NCBI RefSeq assembly: GCF_031624395.1
Contig: NZ_JAMQON010000001.1
Span: 1,387,017-1,451,016, forward strand
From: Halomicroarcula saliterrae
GTDB taxonomy: Archaea; Halobacteriota; Halobacteria; Halobacteriales; Haloarculaceae
Reading direction: 5' to 3'
DNA length: 64,000 nucleotides
Shown here: one piece after another, positions 26,273 through 32,777 of the stretch
Layout: every line of letters begins with the position of its first letter
Position numbering within the stretch: the stretch's first letter is position 1
The notes under the pieces: model-generated
Databases searched by the model: none
What the model was told of the DNA's origin: nothing
Seen by the model: only the letters and a program-made list of their open reading frames with translations
Made by a program: the position numbers and the translations under genes

Positions 26273-26560
26273 ATGACAGACGAGGAGACCATCGCCCGCG
26301 AGCGCATCGAGCGGCTGCAGTCGATGGCCCGCGAGGCCGTCCGTGACGGTCGCGACGAGCGGGCCCGCGAGTACGTCCGGCGAGCGCGACGCATCGCCGA
26401 GCGCCACCGCCTCCGCCTCCCGCGACCGTTCGCTCGCTCGATCTGCCGGTCCTGTGATACCTTCCTCGTCGCCGGCCACAACGCCCGGGTCCGTACCCAG
26501 TCCGGCCACGTGGTCGTCACCTGCGAATGTGGCGCACAGGCACGCTACCCCTACGCATAG
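26273..26560 (+). CDS. rnp4: Ribonuclease P protein component 4 (Rpp21)
   Basis: A 95-residue archaeal RNase P subunit (RPR2/Rpp21/SNM1 family) that with Rpp29 supports the RNA catalyst in 5' tRNA maturation. N-terminal helical bundle (ARERIERLQSMAREAV...YVRRARRIAERHRLRLP) and a zinc ribbon with Cys58/Cys61 (CRSC) and Cys84/Cys86 (CECG). It ends in the conserved RYPY. The second Cys pair is CxC. Precedes the YhbY gene. Confidence 0.93.
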   Translation: MTDEETIARERIERLQSMAREAVRDGRDERAREYVRRARRIAERHRLRLPRPFARSICRSCDTFLVAGHNARVRTQSGHVVVTCECGAQARYPYA

Positions 26561-26571
26561 GCCGTTGGTAG

Positions 26572-26605
26572 GGGATTTAAATAACTACATAGACTGGTAG
26601 CGGAT
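26572..26605 (+). promoter_or_regulatory. Promoter of the yhbY-mscS pair
   Basis: GGATTTAAATAAC at about 26573-26585 is a strong archaeal TATA element. Its spacing of about 25 bases predicts transcription from or next to ATG 26606 (leaderless). Confidence 0.6.
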
Positions 26606-26854
26606 ATGCCGACAAAATCTAGAGACCAGCGGATTCACGACCTGGACGCGACACTCCGGGTCGGCAAACACGGCGTCGACTCCGTCGCCGACGAACTCGG
26701 GAGTCAGCTCGATGACAACCAGTTCGTGAAGGTGAAGTTCCTCCGTGCCGCCCGCGGCGGCACCACGACCGAGGCACTGGCCGACGAACTCTCCGGACAC
26801 GTCTCGGCTGACGTGGTGCAGGTCCGGGGTCACACGGCGGTGTTTGAGCGGTAA
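26606..26854 (+). CDS. YhbY/CRM-family RNA-binding protein
   Basis: An 82-residue CRM (CRS1-YhbY) domain protein, an RNA-binding fold associated with large-subunit assembly. Family marks: the TLRVGKHGV segment (residues 16-24), the NQFVKVKFL strand and the final VVQVRGHTAVFER strand. It sits directly after the RNase P protein 4 gene and overlaps the mscS start (TAATG), a typical archaeal grouping of RNA genes. Confidence 0.9.
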   Translation: MPTKSRDQRIHDLDATLRVGKHGVDSVADELGSQLDDNQFVKVKFLRAARGGTTTEALADELSGHVSADVVQVRGHTAVFER

Positions 26855-27744
26855 TGCAAGTTCCCGCAATTTCAGCGGTCATTCAGGATTTCCTCCCGCT
26901 CGGGCCCGGCGTGGCCGGAACTATCGCGAGCACTATCGTCTTCGTCGCGGCGTTCGTCCTCGTCTTCGTCGCGGGCCGCCTCGTCGCCATCCCGATAGTC
27001 GACCGCGGTCTGGAGGCGCGGAACCTCGAAGCACACGCCAGAAAACCCCTCAAGAAGCTCACCAACCTCGTCCTGCTAATCGCCGCAGTCGCCGTCGCCT
27101 TCGGGATGGCCGGCTTCGAGAACTTCCTGCAGTCGATCGCCACCATCGGTGCCGCGGCCACGCTGGCTATCGGGTTCGCCCTACAGGACGTGCTGAAGAA
27201 CTTCGCTGCGGGTATCTTTATCTTCACTGACAAGCCGTTCCGCATCGGGGACTGGATCGAGTGGGACGGCAACGCCGGCGTCGTCGAGGACATCAGCCTG
27301 CGTGTCACCCGCGTTCGTACCTTCGACAACGAACTGCTCACGGTGCCGAATTCGAACCTGACCGACGACGTCATCAAGAACCCCGTCGCCAAGGACCAGC
27401 TCCGCCTGAAGTTCCTGTTCGGTATCGGCTACGACGACGACATCGACAAAGCGACCGACATCATCATGTCTGAAGCCGATGCCCACGAGGGCATCCTCGG
27501 GGACCCCGGTCCGTCGGTCCGGCTCACCGAGCTCGGCGACTCGTCGGTCGGGCTGCAGTCCCGAATCTGGATCGACAACCCCAGCCGCGCGGACTTCGTG
27601 AAGACCCGCGCCGAGTACGTCAAAGCGGTCAAGGAGCGGTTCGACGAGGAGGGTATCGACATCCCCTACCCGAACCGCACCATCAGCGGCGGGCTGGAGA
27701 TGGCTGCCCTCGACAGCGCGGTTACTGCCGCCGACGACGACTAA
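26854..27744 (+). CDS. MscS-family mechanosensitive channel
   Basis: A 296-residue small-conductance mechanosensitive channel that relieves turgor on hypo-osmotic shock. Three membrane helices (about 22-45, 65-85 and 92-115); the third is Gly/Ala-rich (TIGAAATLAIGFALQDVLKN), as in the MscS pore. The beta domain (FRIGDWIEW, NELLTVPNSNL) and the C-terminal alpha/beta domain follow. ATG overlaps the yhbY stop by one base. Confidence 0.92.
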   Translation: MQVPAISAVIQDFLPLGPGVAGTIASTIVFVAAFVLVFVAGRLVAIPIVDRGLEARNLEAHARKPLKKLTNLVLLIAAVAVAFGMAGFENFLQSIATIGAAATLAIGFALQDVLKNFAAGIFIFTDKPFRIGDWIEWDGNAGVVEDISLRVTRVRTFDNELLTVPNSNLTDDVIKNPVAKDQLRLKFLFGIGYDDDIDKATDIIMSEADAHEGILGDPGPSVRLTELGDSSVGLQSRIWIDNPSRADFVKTRAEYVKAVKERFDEEGIDIPYPNRTISGGLEMAALDSAVTAADDD

Positions 27745-27747
27745 GGA

Positions 27748-27813
27748 CCACTTTTTACACCGCCGCTTCGCGGACCTCACTCGCGACCTGCGGGAACCCT
27801 CTGCAGTAAAAAG
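27748..27813. terminator. Shared terminators between mscS and SRP RNA
   Basis: CCACTTTTTAC (27749-27759) serves the plus strand after mscS. GTAAAAAGTAGTGG (27806-27819), read on the minus strand as CCACTACTTTTTAC, lies at the 3' end of the SRP RNA. The two are nearly inverted copies. Between them is only a short GC-rich hairpin-like stretch. Confidence 0.5.
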
Positions 27814-27825
27814 TAGTGGGGTATG

Positions 27826-28140
27826 AATGGAACGGACACCGGGATTGCCCGGCGTTCGGACGCGGGTAATCCCGTTTGCCTCCTCCACCCCGCGACCCCA
27901 CGAGCGACGGGTGTTCGATGGTCCGCTGCTCACTTCCGTGCCTGGCGGAGTGCCATCGTTTAACCACGTGAGCGCATCCCTGCAGATGCGACCACGCGGA
28001 CCGCCGTCCCCGCGGGACGAGGCTTCCACGTTGGCTCACGGGGTCCGCGTCCGTCTGACCGGACGCCCCCGGGTTCGGTCCCCGCTGATGACCATAGTGC
28101 GGGTACAGAGGGGGGCCAAACCCCCCGACCTAGTCCATTT
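27826..28140 (-). ncRNA. ffs: Signal recognition particle (7S) RNA
   Basis: About 315 nt on the minus strand. The universally conserved helix-8 core reads CCAGGCACGGAAGUGAGCAG (around 27925-27950), with the asymmetric GAA/AGCAG internal-loop signature bound by SRP54. The Alu-side start has the archaeal form GGUCGGGGGGUUUGGCCCCC followed by UGUACCCGC. Terminal bases AAUGGAC (near 28139) and GUCCGUU (near 27831) can pair as helix 1. A TTATG box near 28159-28163 sits about 25 bases upstream of the predicted 5' end. Ends are estimated to within about 10 bases. Confidence 0.85.
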
Positions 28141-28203
28141 TCAGTTCCGCCACCGCTGCATAAGGGCCTTTCGGAACTGGAGAACCGCACGCCGACGGGC
28201 GCC

Positions 28204-28617
28204 TCAGAAGAGGTCGAGCCCGGCGGCGAACCAGACGGCCCCGAGCGGAATCGGGAGTGAGGCGGCGACGACGGCCCAGCGGTGCTGTTCGATGAGCGTC
28301 GACTCCGTCAGGCCAAGCACCAGACTCTCGGGGACCGTCACCGCCCACAGCACGCTCAGCCCGACGATGAAGAGGCCGAGCATGAGTCCCGCGCCGGCGG
28401 CGACACCGGGGTCGGTCCGGCCCTCGCGGCCGGCGGCGAAGACGATGATCCCGACGAGGGCGAAAAGGCCCGGGACGACCGGCGAGAGCGCGCCTGAGCC
28501 GTAGTAGGCGCCGACGGCGGACGTCGTCTCGACGACGAGATACGGGGCGACGAGGGCGAGCAAGTAGGCGACACACCCGACGATACTGACCGTCGGGCCG
28601 GTCCGGAGCCCGTTCAT
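28204..28617 (-). CDS. Four-helix membrane protein
   Basis: A 137-residue hydrophobic protein with four membrane segments (about 8-30, 45-63, 72-95 and 112-132), starting MNGLRTGPTVSIVGCVAYLL. It resembles small haloarchaeal DUF-type membrane proteins (DUF7548-like), function unknown. Divergent from the coiled-coil gene at 28697. Its stop lies upstream of the SRP RNA on the same strand, so read-through into the RNA is possible. Confidence 0.65.
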   Translation of the reverse strand: MNGLRTGPTVSIVGCVAYLLALVAPYLVVETTSAVGAYYGSGALSPVVPGLFALVGIIVFAAGREGRTDPGVAAGAGLMLGLFIVGLSVLWAVTVPESLVLGLTESTLIEQHRWAVVAASLPIPLGAVWFAAGLDLF

Positions 28618-28696
28618 ACCCGCGCTGGGTCCGCGGGCGTCTTAACACCGACGTTCGAGCGAAACCGGCAAATGGCCCCGCCACGAACCGGCGGTC

Positions 28697-29002
28697 ATGG
28701 GACTGGGTTCGACCGCGAAGAAGCTCCAGAAAGTGGCGGACATAGCCGACGAACTGTACGCCAAGGTCAACGAGCAACGAGAGCAACTCCAGGAGCTCCG
28801 GGGGGCAGTCGAGGAGACGAACACTCGGGTCACGGAGATGGACCGGGAACTGGGGCAACAGCGGGCGCTGCTCGAAGCCATCGCCGAGGAGCAGGGACTC
28901 GACGCCGACGAGATACTCACCGAAGCGGTCATCGAGGACGCCGAGGCGGCGTCGCCCGACCGGGCCGAACCGGACCAGTCGGTCGCCGAGTCGACGGACT
29001 GA
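28697..29002 (+). CDS. Coiled-coil protein, DUF5798-like
   Basis: A 101-residue soluble protein (MGLGSTAKKLQKVADIADEL...) predicted to be one long coiled coil (about residues 5-65: LYAKVNEQREQLQELRG, TNTRVTEMDRELGQQRALLE) with an acidic disordered tail. It matches my recollection of the haloarchaeal DUF5798 family. Function unknown. It stops one base before the convergent RAD55-like gene. Confidence 0.65.
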   Translation: MGLGSTAKKLQKVADIADELYAKVNEQREQLQELRGAVEETNTRVTEMDRELGQQRALLEAIAEEQGLDADEILTEAVIEDAEAASPDRAEPDQSVAESTD

Positions 29003-29683
29003 TTATATCGTCTCCGTCAGGGACTCCCCGTCCGGGAGCGTCAGTGTCGCCGTGCCGGAGGCGTCGACGTCGATGGTGCCGTCGAACAGCTGTCCGAGCG
29101 TGTTCAGCGACTCCGCGTCGTGGGCGGTGGACTCGATGGTGTACAGCCCCAGCCCGTCGACGCTCTCGATGCGCGACGTGAACACGTGGAGGAAGCGAAA
29201 CACCGTCTGGAGGTTCGAGTACAGCAACAGCGTCGTGAGCGAGTCGATCATAACGCGGTTGTGCTCGCGCTGTTGCTCGGTGTACAGCGACTGGATGAAC
29301 TCCGAGAACTTCACGCCGATGTCGCTCATGTCCTTCGGGGAGGACGCGTACTTCGTCATGTCGGCGTCGGTCGACTGACCGATGTGTTGCGTGACGGCGT
29401 CGACGATACCGACGGCTGACTGCTCGCTGACCAGGGAGCCGAACGACTCCCGAACCCGGGCAGCACTGTCGCGCGTCGAGACGATAATCGTCCCCTCGTC
29501 GGCGCGCGCCCCGACGGCGAGTGTCTCCATGGCGAGGCGTCGCTTGCCCGCGAGTGGTGGGCCGGTAATCAGGAGGTTCGTCCCCGGCGGAACCGTCGTG
29601 CCGCTGAACGGGGGGCCAAGTTCATACATATGCGATATGGTCGTGTCGGCCAGACCGAGAGTACCTCTATCTGTCCCGGACAC
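29003..29683 (-). CDS. RAD55/KaiC-like ATPase-fold protein with altered Walker A
   Basis: A 226-residue RecA-fold protein related to haloarchaeal RAD55/KaiC/GvpD-type ATPases. The P-loop reads GPPLAGKRRL: Gly and Lys are kept but the Ser/Thr after Lys is Arg. The Walker B strand VMIDSLTTLLLY (about residue 145) is normal. ATP hydrolysis may therefore be weak or absent. The GTG at 29683 is the longest start; an in-frame ATG at 29629 is an alternative, since a TATA-like CTATAT lies just upstream of 29683. Confidence 0.65.
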   Translation of the reverse strand: MSGTDRGTLGLADTTISHMYELGPPFSGTTVPPGTNLLITGPPLAGKRRLAMETLAVGARADEGTIIVSTRDSAARVRESFGSLVSEQSAVGIVDAVTQHIGQSTDADMTKYASSPKDMSDIGVKFSEFIQSLYTEQQREHNRVMIDSLTTLLLYSNLQTVFRFLHVFTSRIESVDGLGLYTIESTAHDAESLNTLGQLFDGTIDVDASGTATLTLPDGESLTETI

Positions 29684-29852
29684 GCATATAGATTTTGCGG
29701 CTTCGACTCATGCGGAATTAAGCGGGGAAATTCCCGATACACCACTGCTACCCCGGAGTCGTCGCACTCTCATACGGTGCCGTGTGGGAGGACCACACTG
29801 CGGACGAGAATCGGTTGGTTTAAACCGAAACACCGGGTTATGTCTGAACACA

Positions 29853-29927
29853 GGGCGCTTAGCTCAGCCTGGACAGAGTGCTTGGCTTCGGACCAAACCG
29901 TCGGGGGTTCAAATCCCTCAGCGCCCG
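29853..29927 (+). tRNA. tRNA-Arg (anticodon TCG)
   Basis: 75 nt cloverleaf. Acceptor GGGCGCT (29853-29859) pairs with AGCGCCC (29920-29926), discriminator G. The D-stem is GCTC/GAGT with AGCCTGGACA as loop. The anticodon arm TTGG-CTTCGGA-CCAA has anticodon TCG (29888-29890), reading CGA. The T-arm is GGGGG-TTCAAAT-CCCTC. CCA is not encoded and there is no intron. A TTTAAA box near 29819-29824 is a plausible promoter. The 3' part recurs downstream as integration-type scars. Confidence 0.93.
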
Positions 29928-29970
29928 TGATTTCTGCGCGAACGATAGTGAGCGCTGAGGAGCGTCGGCT
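29919..29970 (+). repeat. Direct repeat A, copy 1 (tRNA-Arg 3' end and flank)
   Basis: 52 bases starting in the tRNA acceptor strand (CAGCGCCCGTGATTTCTGCG...). They match 31213-31264 without gaps at 47 of 52 positions. With copy 2 they bracket the VapBC-containing segment and look like attachment-site remnants. Confidence 0.75.
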
Positions 29971-30016
29971 GTGGATTTGAAGTAGAGAACGCCGAGCGAA
30001 GCGAGGTGTTCGCGTT

Positions 30017-30039
30017 GTTCAAATCCCTCAGCGCCCGTG
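30017..30039 (+). repeat. Exact copy of the tRNA-Arg T-arm/acceptor end
   Basis: Twenty-three bases beginning GTTCAAATCCCTCAG, identical to the tRNA 3' end at 29907-29929 and placed 110 bases downstream. A further diverged copy (GTTCAAATTCTCTCGGCGCC...) lies at 30136-30159. This is the usual mark left by tRNA-targeted integration. Confidence 0.8.
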
Positions 30040-30100
30040 TAAGAACCGACGAGCGTAGCGAGTCGGTGACCTGAACCGGCACCGCGGATTTGAACCCCGC
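30026..30100 (+). repeat. Direct repeat B, copy 1
   Basis: About 75 bases from CCTCAGCGCCCGTG through a hairpin (CCGAC-GAGCGTAGCGA-GTCGG) to GCGGATTTGAACC. It matches 31095-31170 at roughly 90 percent with a one-base gap. On the minus strand its end reads GGTTCAAATCCGC, itself T-arm-like. Confidence 0.75.
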
Positions 30101-30160
30101 CAGTCGCGTCAGCGTAGCGAGCACGTCTGATTTCGGTTCAAATTCTCTCGGCGCCCGTAG

Positions 30161-30325
30161 CGGATTACCACCACCCAAACCGCCCGACAGCGGTGTCCCA
30201 GTATTCTCCATGAACGCAGTGTTGTTGCTTTCGTTCGCTAGTCGAACGGTCTGGAACGGAGCTTGTACCTTCCGGTGATTTTCCTGCATCTCCACTGCAC
30301 GCCGCTGAGAAACTCGATCACACGT
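30161..30325. other. Non-coding stretch before the toxin gene
   Basis: These bases between the last tRNA-like scar and the VapC stop show no convincing gene; open frames crossing here are antisense to the repeats. Base composition is clearly lower in GC than the host average. Confidence 0.5.
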
Positions 30326-30742
30326 TTAGCGGGTGTCAAACGAGTCAATCACGTCGGTCGTCGAGTATGTTTCGACCAGATTCTGGTCCTCAAAGTCGGA
30401 ATCATCGCTCCAGATGGCTGCATCGTTGGCGATCGCGCACGCCAGATAGAGCACATCGTCCGGATCGGTGTCACCTATTGTTTCCTTTGCCTGTTCGATA
30501 GCTTGGTAGAAGTCGTCAGCAGGGATAACTCCGATATACTGGAACAGGAGGTCCATGAATTGTGTCACTCGGTCCGGTTCCATCCCGGATTTCTTCACAA
30601 TCAGCTGCTTGTAGTTCTCGATTTCGTCGTGGACGAACGCGGGTGTCAGGAGGTCGGGTTCGAGTGTGACGATGAGTTCTCGCGTTTTCGAATCAGCGAT
30701 GAGTGCAGAGATGACGACGTTGGCGTCAATGACCAGCTTCAT
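30326..30742 (-). CDS. vapC: PIN-domain toxin (VapC family)
   Basis: A 138-residue PIN-domain ribonuclease, the toxin half of a VapBC pair. The first acidic motif is at the N-terminus (MKLVIDANVVISAL, Asp6). The central Glu lies in HDEIENY (about residue 41). The last acidic cluster is DPDDVLYLACAI (about 92-105), followed by WSDDSDF near residue 113, so the catalytic acids look complete. GC content and codon use are lower and more mixed than in neighbouring genes, which suggests transfer. It lies 9 bases after the antitoxin stop. Confidence 0.88.
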   Translation of the reverse strand: MKLVIDANVVISALIADSKTRELIVTLEPDLLTPAFVHDEIENYKQLIVKKSGMEPDRVTQFMDLLFQYIGVIPADDFYQAIEQAKETIGDTDPDDVLYLACAIANDAAIWSDDSDFEDQNLVETYSTTDVIDSFDTR

Positions 30743-30751
30743 GCGTCGTGT

Positions 30752-30982
30752 CTACGCCGATTCCTCGTCAACGCGCTTACGTCCACGCTCGTTTATTTTG
30801 TCGGCGATCTCCTGCACATCGCTCCCGGTGAGATTGCTCTCACTGGTGAGTTCATCCATCACTTCGAGCGCCTCGATTTTCTCTTCTATGGCCTGTCGCG
30901 TGACCTCGCTCCAGTTGATTTCCGGATGGCTCTCCATTCGCTCCTTGAGGTCGTCGTCCACGTTGACAGTGATACTGGGCAT
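30752..30982 (-). CDS. vapB: Antitoxin of the VapBC pair (ribbon-helix-helix type)
   Basis: A 76-residue protein whose N-terminus (MPSITVNVDDDLKERMESH) is a ribbon-helix-helix DNA-binding strand and helix, continuing with INWSEVTRQAIEEKIEALE. The C-terminal half is charged and would wrap the toxin. ATG 30982 was chosen because the RHH strand starts there and a promoter plus palindrome sit directly upstream; the 14 extra upstream residues cross that palindrome. It precedes vapC in the operon, the usual order. Confidence 0.82.
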   Translation of the reverse strand: MPSITVNVDDDLKERMESHPEINWSEVTRQAIEEKIEALEVMDELTSESNLTGSDVQEIADKINERGRKRVDEESA

Positions 30983-30998
30983 ACAGAAATCTAAGGAC

Positions 30999-31030
30999 AC
31001 ACAGACTACTGTGTTTTTCGGCACATATTA
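30999..31030 (-). promoter_or_regulatory. vapBC promoter and candidate autoregulatory operator
   Basis: TATA-like GCTAATATG (minus strand, near 31024-31032) lies about 25 bases before a perfect palindrome ACACAG-ACTA-CTGTGT at 30999-31014, where the transcript start is expected. This position fits repression by the RHH antitoxin. Confidence 0.5.
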
Positions 31031-31094
31031 GCACTCTCGGATGCGGTCGCCTCACGCCCAACAGGTGGATTCGTTCACCATATGAGCGGGCGCT

Positions 31095-31170
31095 CCTCAG
31101 CGCCCGTGCAACGACCCGACGAGTGTAGCGAGTCGGTGACCTGAACCGGCACCGCGGATTTGAACCACGC
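31095..31170 (+). repeat. Direct repeat B, copy 2
   Basis: Second copy of the 75-base repeat, upstream of the vapB promoter. It begins with a tRNA-Arg acceptor remnant (CCTCAGCGCCCGTG) and contains the same hairpin with one change (GAGTGTAGCGAG). With copy 1 it frames vapBC directly. Confidence 0.75.
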
Positions 31171-31212
31171 GAGACGAGCGACAGCGAGTCTCGCAGTCGG
31201 GTGAAAATACCG

Positions 31213-31264
31213 CAGCGCCCGTGATTTCTGCGCGGATGACAGTGAACGCTGCGGAGCGTCGGCT
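31213..31264 (+). repeat. Direct repeat A, copy 2
   Basis: 52 bases, 47 identical to 29919-29970. It starts with the tRNA acceptor remnant CAGCGCCCGTG and would mark the far end of an inserted segment of about 1.3 kb. Confidence 0.75.
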
Positions 31265-31346
31265 TCGGGATTGCTCACAGCAGGTGCCCCGCCGGCAGTC
31301 GGCAGGCTTCCCACACCGTTATATCCGTCCCAGCACTGGAACGGGT

Positions 31347-32069
31347 GTGACAGATTGGCCACCGGCAGACCCCGGCGACGCCGCGTCGGTCGCCGAACAC
31401 CGCGACGAGCTGGTCGCTTCGGTCCGGGACCACGCCGGGCAGATAGCCTACCAGCTGGCCCGGCTCCAGGGCGGCGACTACGGCTCCGCGGCCATCGAGA
31501 CCGACCGCGGCGAGTGGACCGTGAAGTATGAAGGCGGCGATCTCGAGTATCTCCGTTACGACCCCGGCCGGGGCGACGAGGTGTACGTCATCTCGACCAA
31601 GCAACCCCCCGAGCCGGGCGCGCTGGCCGACGCCATGCTGGATTACGACGCCTTCGTCGCCGGCTTCAACGACTTCGTCGCCACCCACGAGGGCGTGCTA
31701 GACGACGTGGCGACCGAGTTTCCCGAGGTGGCGACCACCGACGGCGTCGTCGCCGAGCGCGACCGCGTTCTCAGCCGGGTGCGTGAGGTCTGTGACCTGA
31801 TCGCGAGGCAGCTCCAGCGGTACGAGGGCGGCGACTACGGGACCTTCACCGAGCGCGTCGACGGGACCCGCTGGGAGCTGAAGTGGGACCGCGACGGCGC
31901 GTCGTATCTCCGGGTCGGCGGCACGGGCGGGCTCTATCTCCTCTCCCAGTACGAGCCCCCCTCGGCCGCCGACATCCGCGAGTACGCCCCGCTGTTCTCG
32001 GCGTTCGTCGAGGCGTACAACGACCACGTCGAGGGGCTGGAGTCGGACCTAGAGACCGTCGAACTGTAG
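31347..32069 (+). CDS. Acidic protein of two repeated modules, function unknown
   Basis: A 240-residue soluble protein made of two copies of a roughly 100-residue module. Each has an IAYQLARLQGGDYG- or IARQLQRYEGGDYG-type helix, a W-K strand pair (EWTVKYEG, RWELKWDR), a (L/S)YLR strand, (V/L)YxxS(T/Q), and an F-AF--(F/Y)ND--- helix. I do not recognise a named family. A TTATAT box at about 31318-31323 points to leaderless translation from GTG 31347. The first host-like gene after the vapBC island. Confidence 0.6.
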   Translation: MTDWPPADPGDAASVAEHRDELVASVRDHAGQIAYQLARLQGGDYGSAAIETDRGEWTVKYEGGDLEYLRYDPGRGDEVYVISTKQPPEPGALADAMLDYDAFVAGFNDFVATHEGVLDDVATEFPEVATTDGVVAERDRVLSRVREVCDLIARQLQRYEGGDYGTFTERVDGTRWELKWDRDGASYLRVGGTGGLYLLSQYEPPSAADIREYAPLFSAFVEAYNDHVEGLESDLETVEL

Positions 32070-32120
32070 CTTCGCTCGTCGTGTCGGTACATCTATACCC
32101 GGCGACGTGTGCTTTCGAAC

Positions 32121-32723
32121 GTGGATTCTAATGACGTTCGGGAAGAGTGGGCCGACCGGTCGGGAGAGTACTCGCCGACCTACTACGCCCACTACGGGCC
32201 GGACGAGACGAGTGAGCTGGTGCGGGCGAAGATAGAACGATACGCTGGAGCGGACGCGCGTGTGCTGGAGGTCGGCTGTGGCGTCGGCCGCCACCTCGCG
32301 GAGCTGGCCGAGGCCGGTTTCTCGGAGCTTTCGGGGGTAGACGTAAACGAGGAGGCACTCGACGTGCTGGACGAGACGTATCCGGAGCTTTCGGCCGCGG
32401 GCGAGTTCCACGCGGGGACCATCGAAGAGTACGTGGCGTCGGTCGAGAGGGACGCGTTCGACGCGGTGTTCTCGGTCGAGACGCTCCAGCACATCCATCC
32501 GGAGGCCGAGTGGGTGTTCGCGGAGCTGGCCCGGGTCAGCAGCGACCTCGTCGTCACCGTCGAGAACGAGAGCGGTGAGTACGGCACCGTCAACCACGTC
32601 GACGAGCAGCTCCCGCTGTACTACCGGGACTGGCGGACGGTGTTCACCGAACTGGGGTTCGAGGAGGTCGAGTCGGCCGAGCGGAAACGGGACACGGTAC
32701 GGGTCTTCCGGCAGTCGGAGTAG
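32121..32723 (+). CDS. Class I SAM-dependent methyltransferase
   Basis: A 200-residue methyltransferase of the class I fold. Motif I VLEVGCGVGRH (about residue 47), motif II acid loop in LSGVDVNEEAL (about 70) and motif post-II SVETLQHIHPEAE (about 118) are clear; the C-terminal part is short. Substrate unknown. TATA-like TCTATA centred near 32096 predicts a transcript starting at GTG 32121; another GTG at 32109 would add four residues. Confidence 0.85.
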   Translation: MDSNDVREEWADRSGEYSPTYYAHYGPDETSELVRAKIERYAGADARVLEVGCGVGRHLAELAEAGFSELSGVDVNEEALDVLDETYPELSAAGEFHAGTIEEYVASVERDAFDAVFSVETLQHIHPEAEWVFAELARVSSDLVVTVENESGEYGTVNHVDEQLPLYYRDWRTVFTELGFEEVESAERKRDTVRVFRQSE

Positions 32724-32777
32724 ACACACGGCCTCCGGCACCCACAACTATCCGTCCAGCGACCGAATCGGACGACG

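Noticed and set aside
29918..30295. 125-codon minus-strand frame over the tRNA scars
   Set aside because: It reads through the repeats. A similar frame occurs at 31075-31362 only because the same DNA repeat is present there, so shared peptide segments are a by-product of the repeats.
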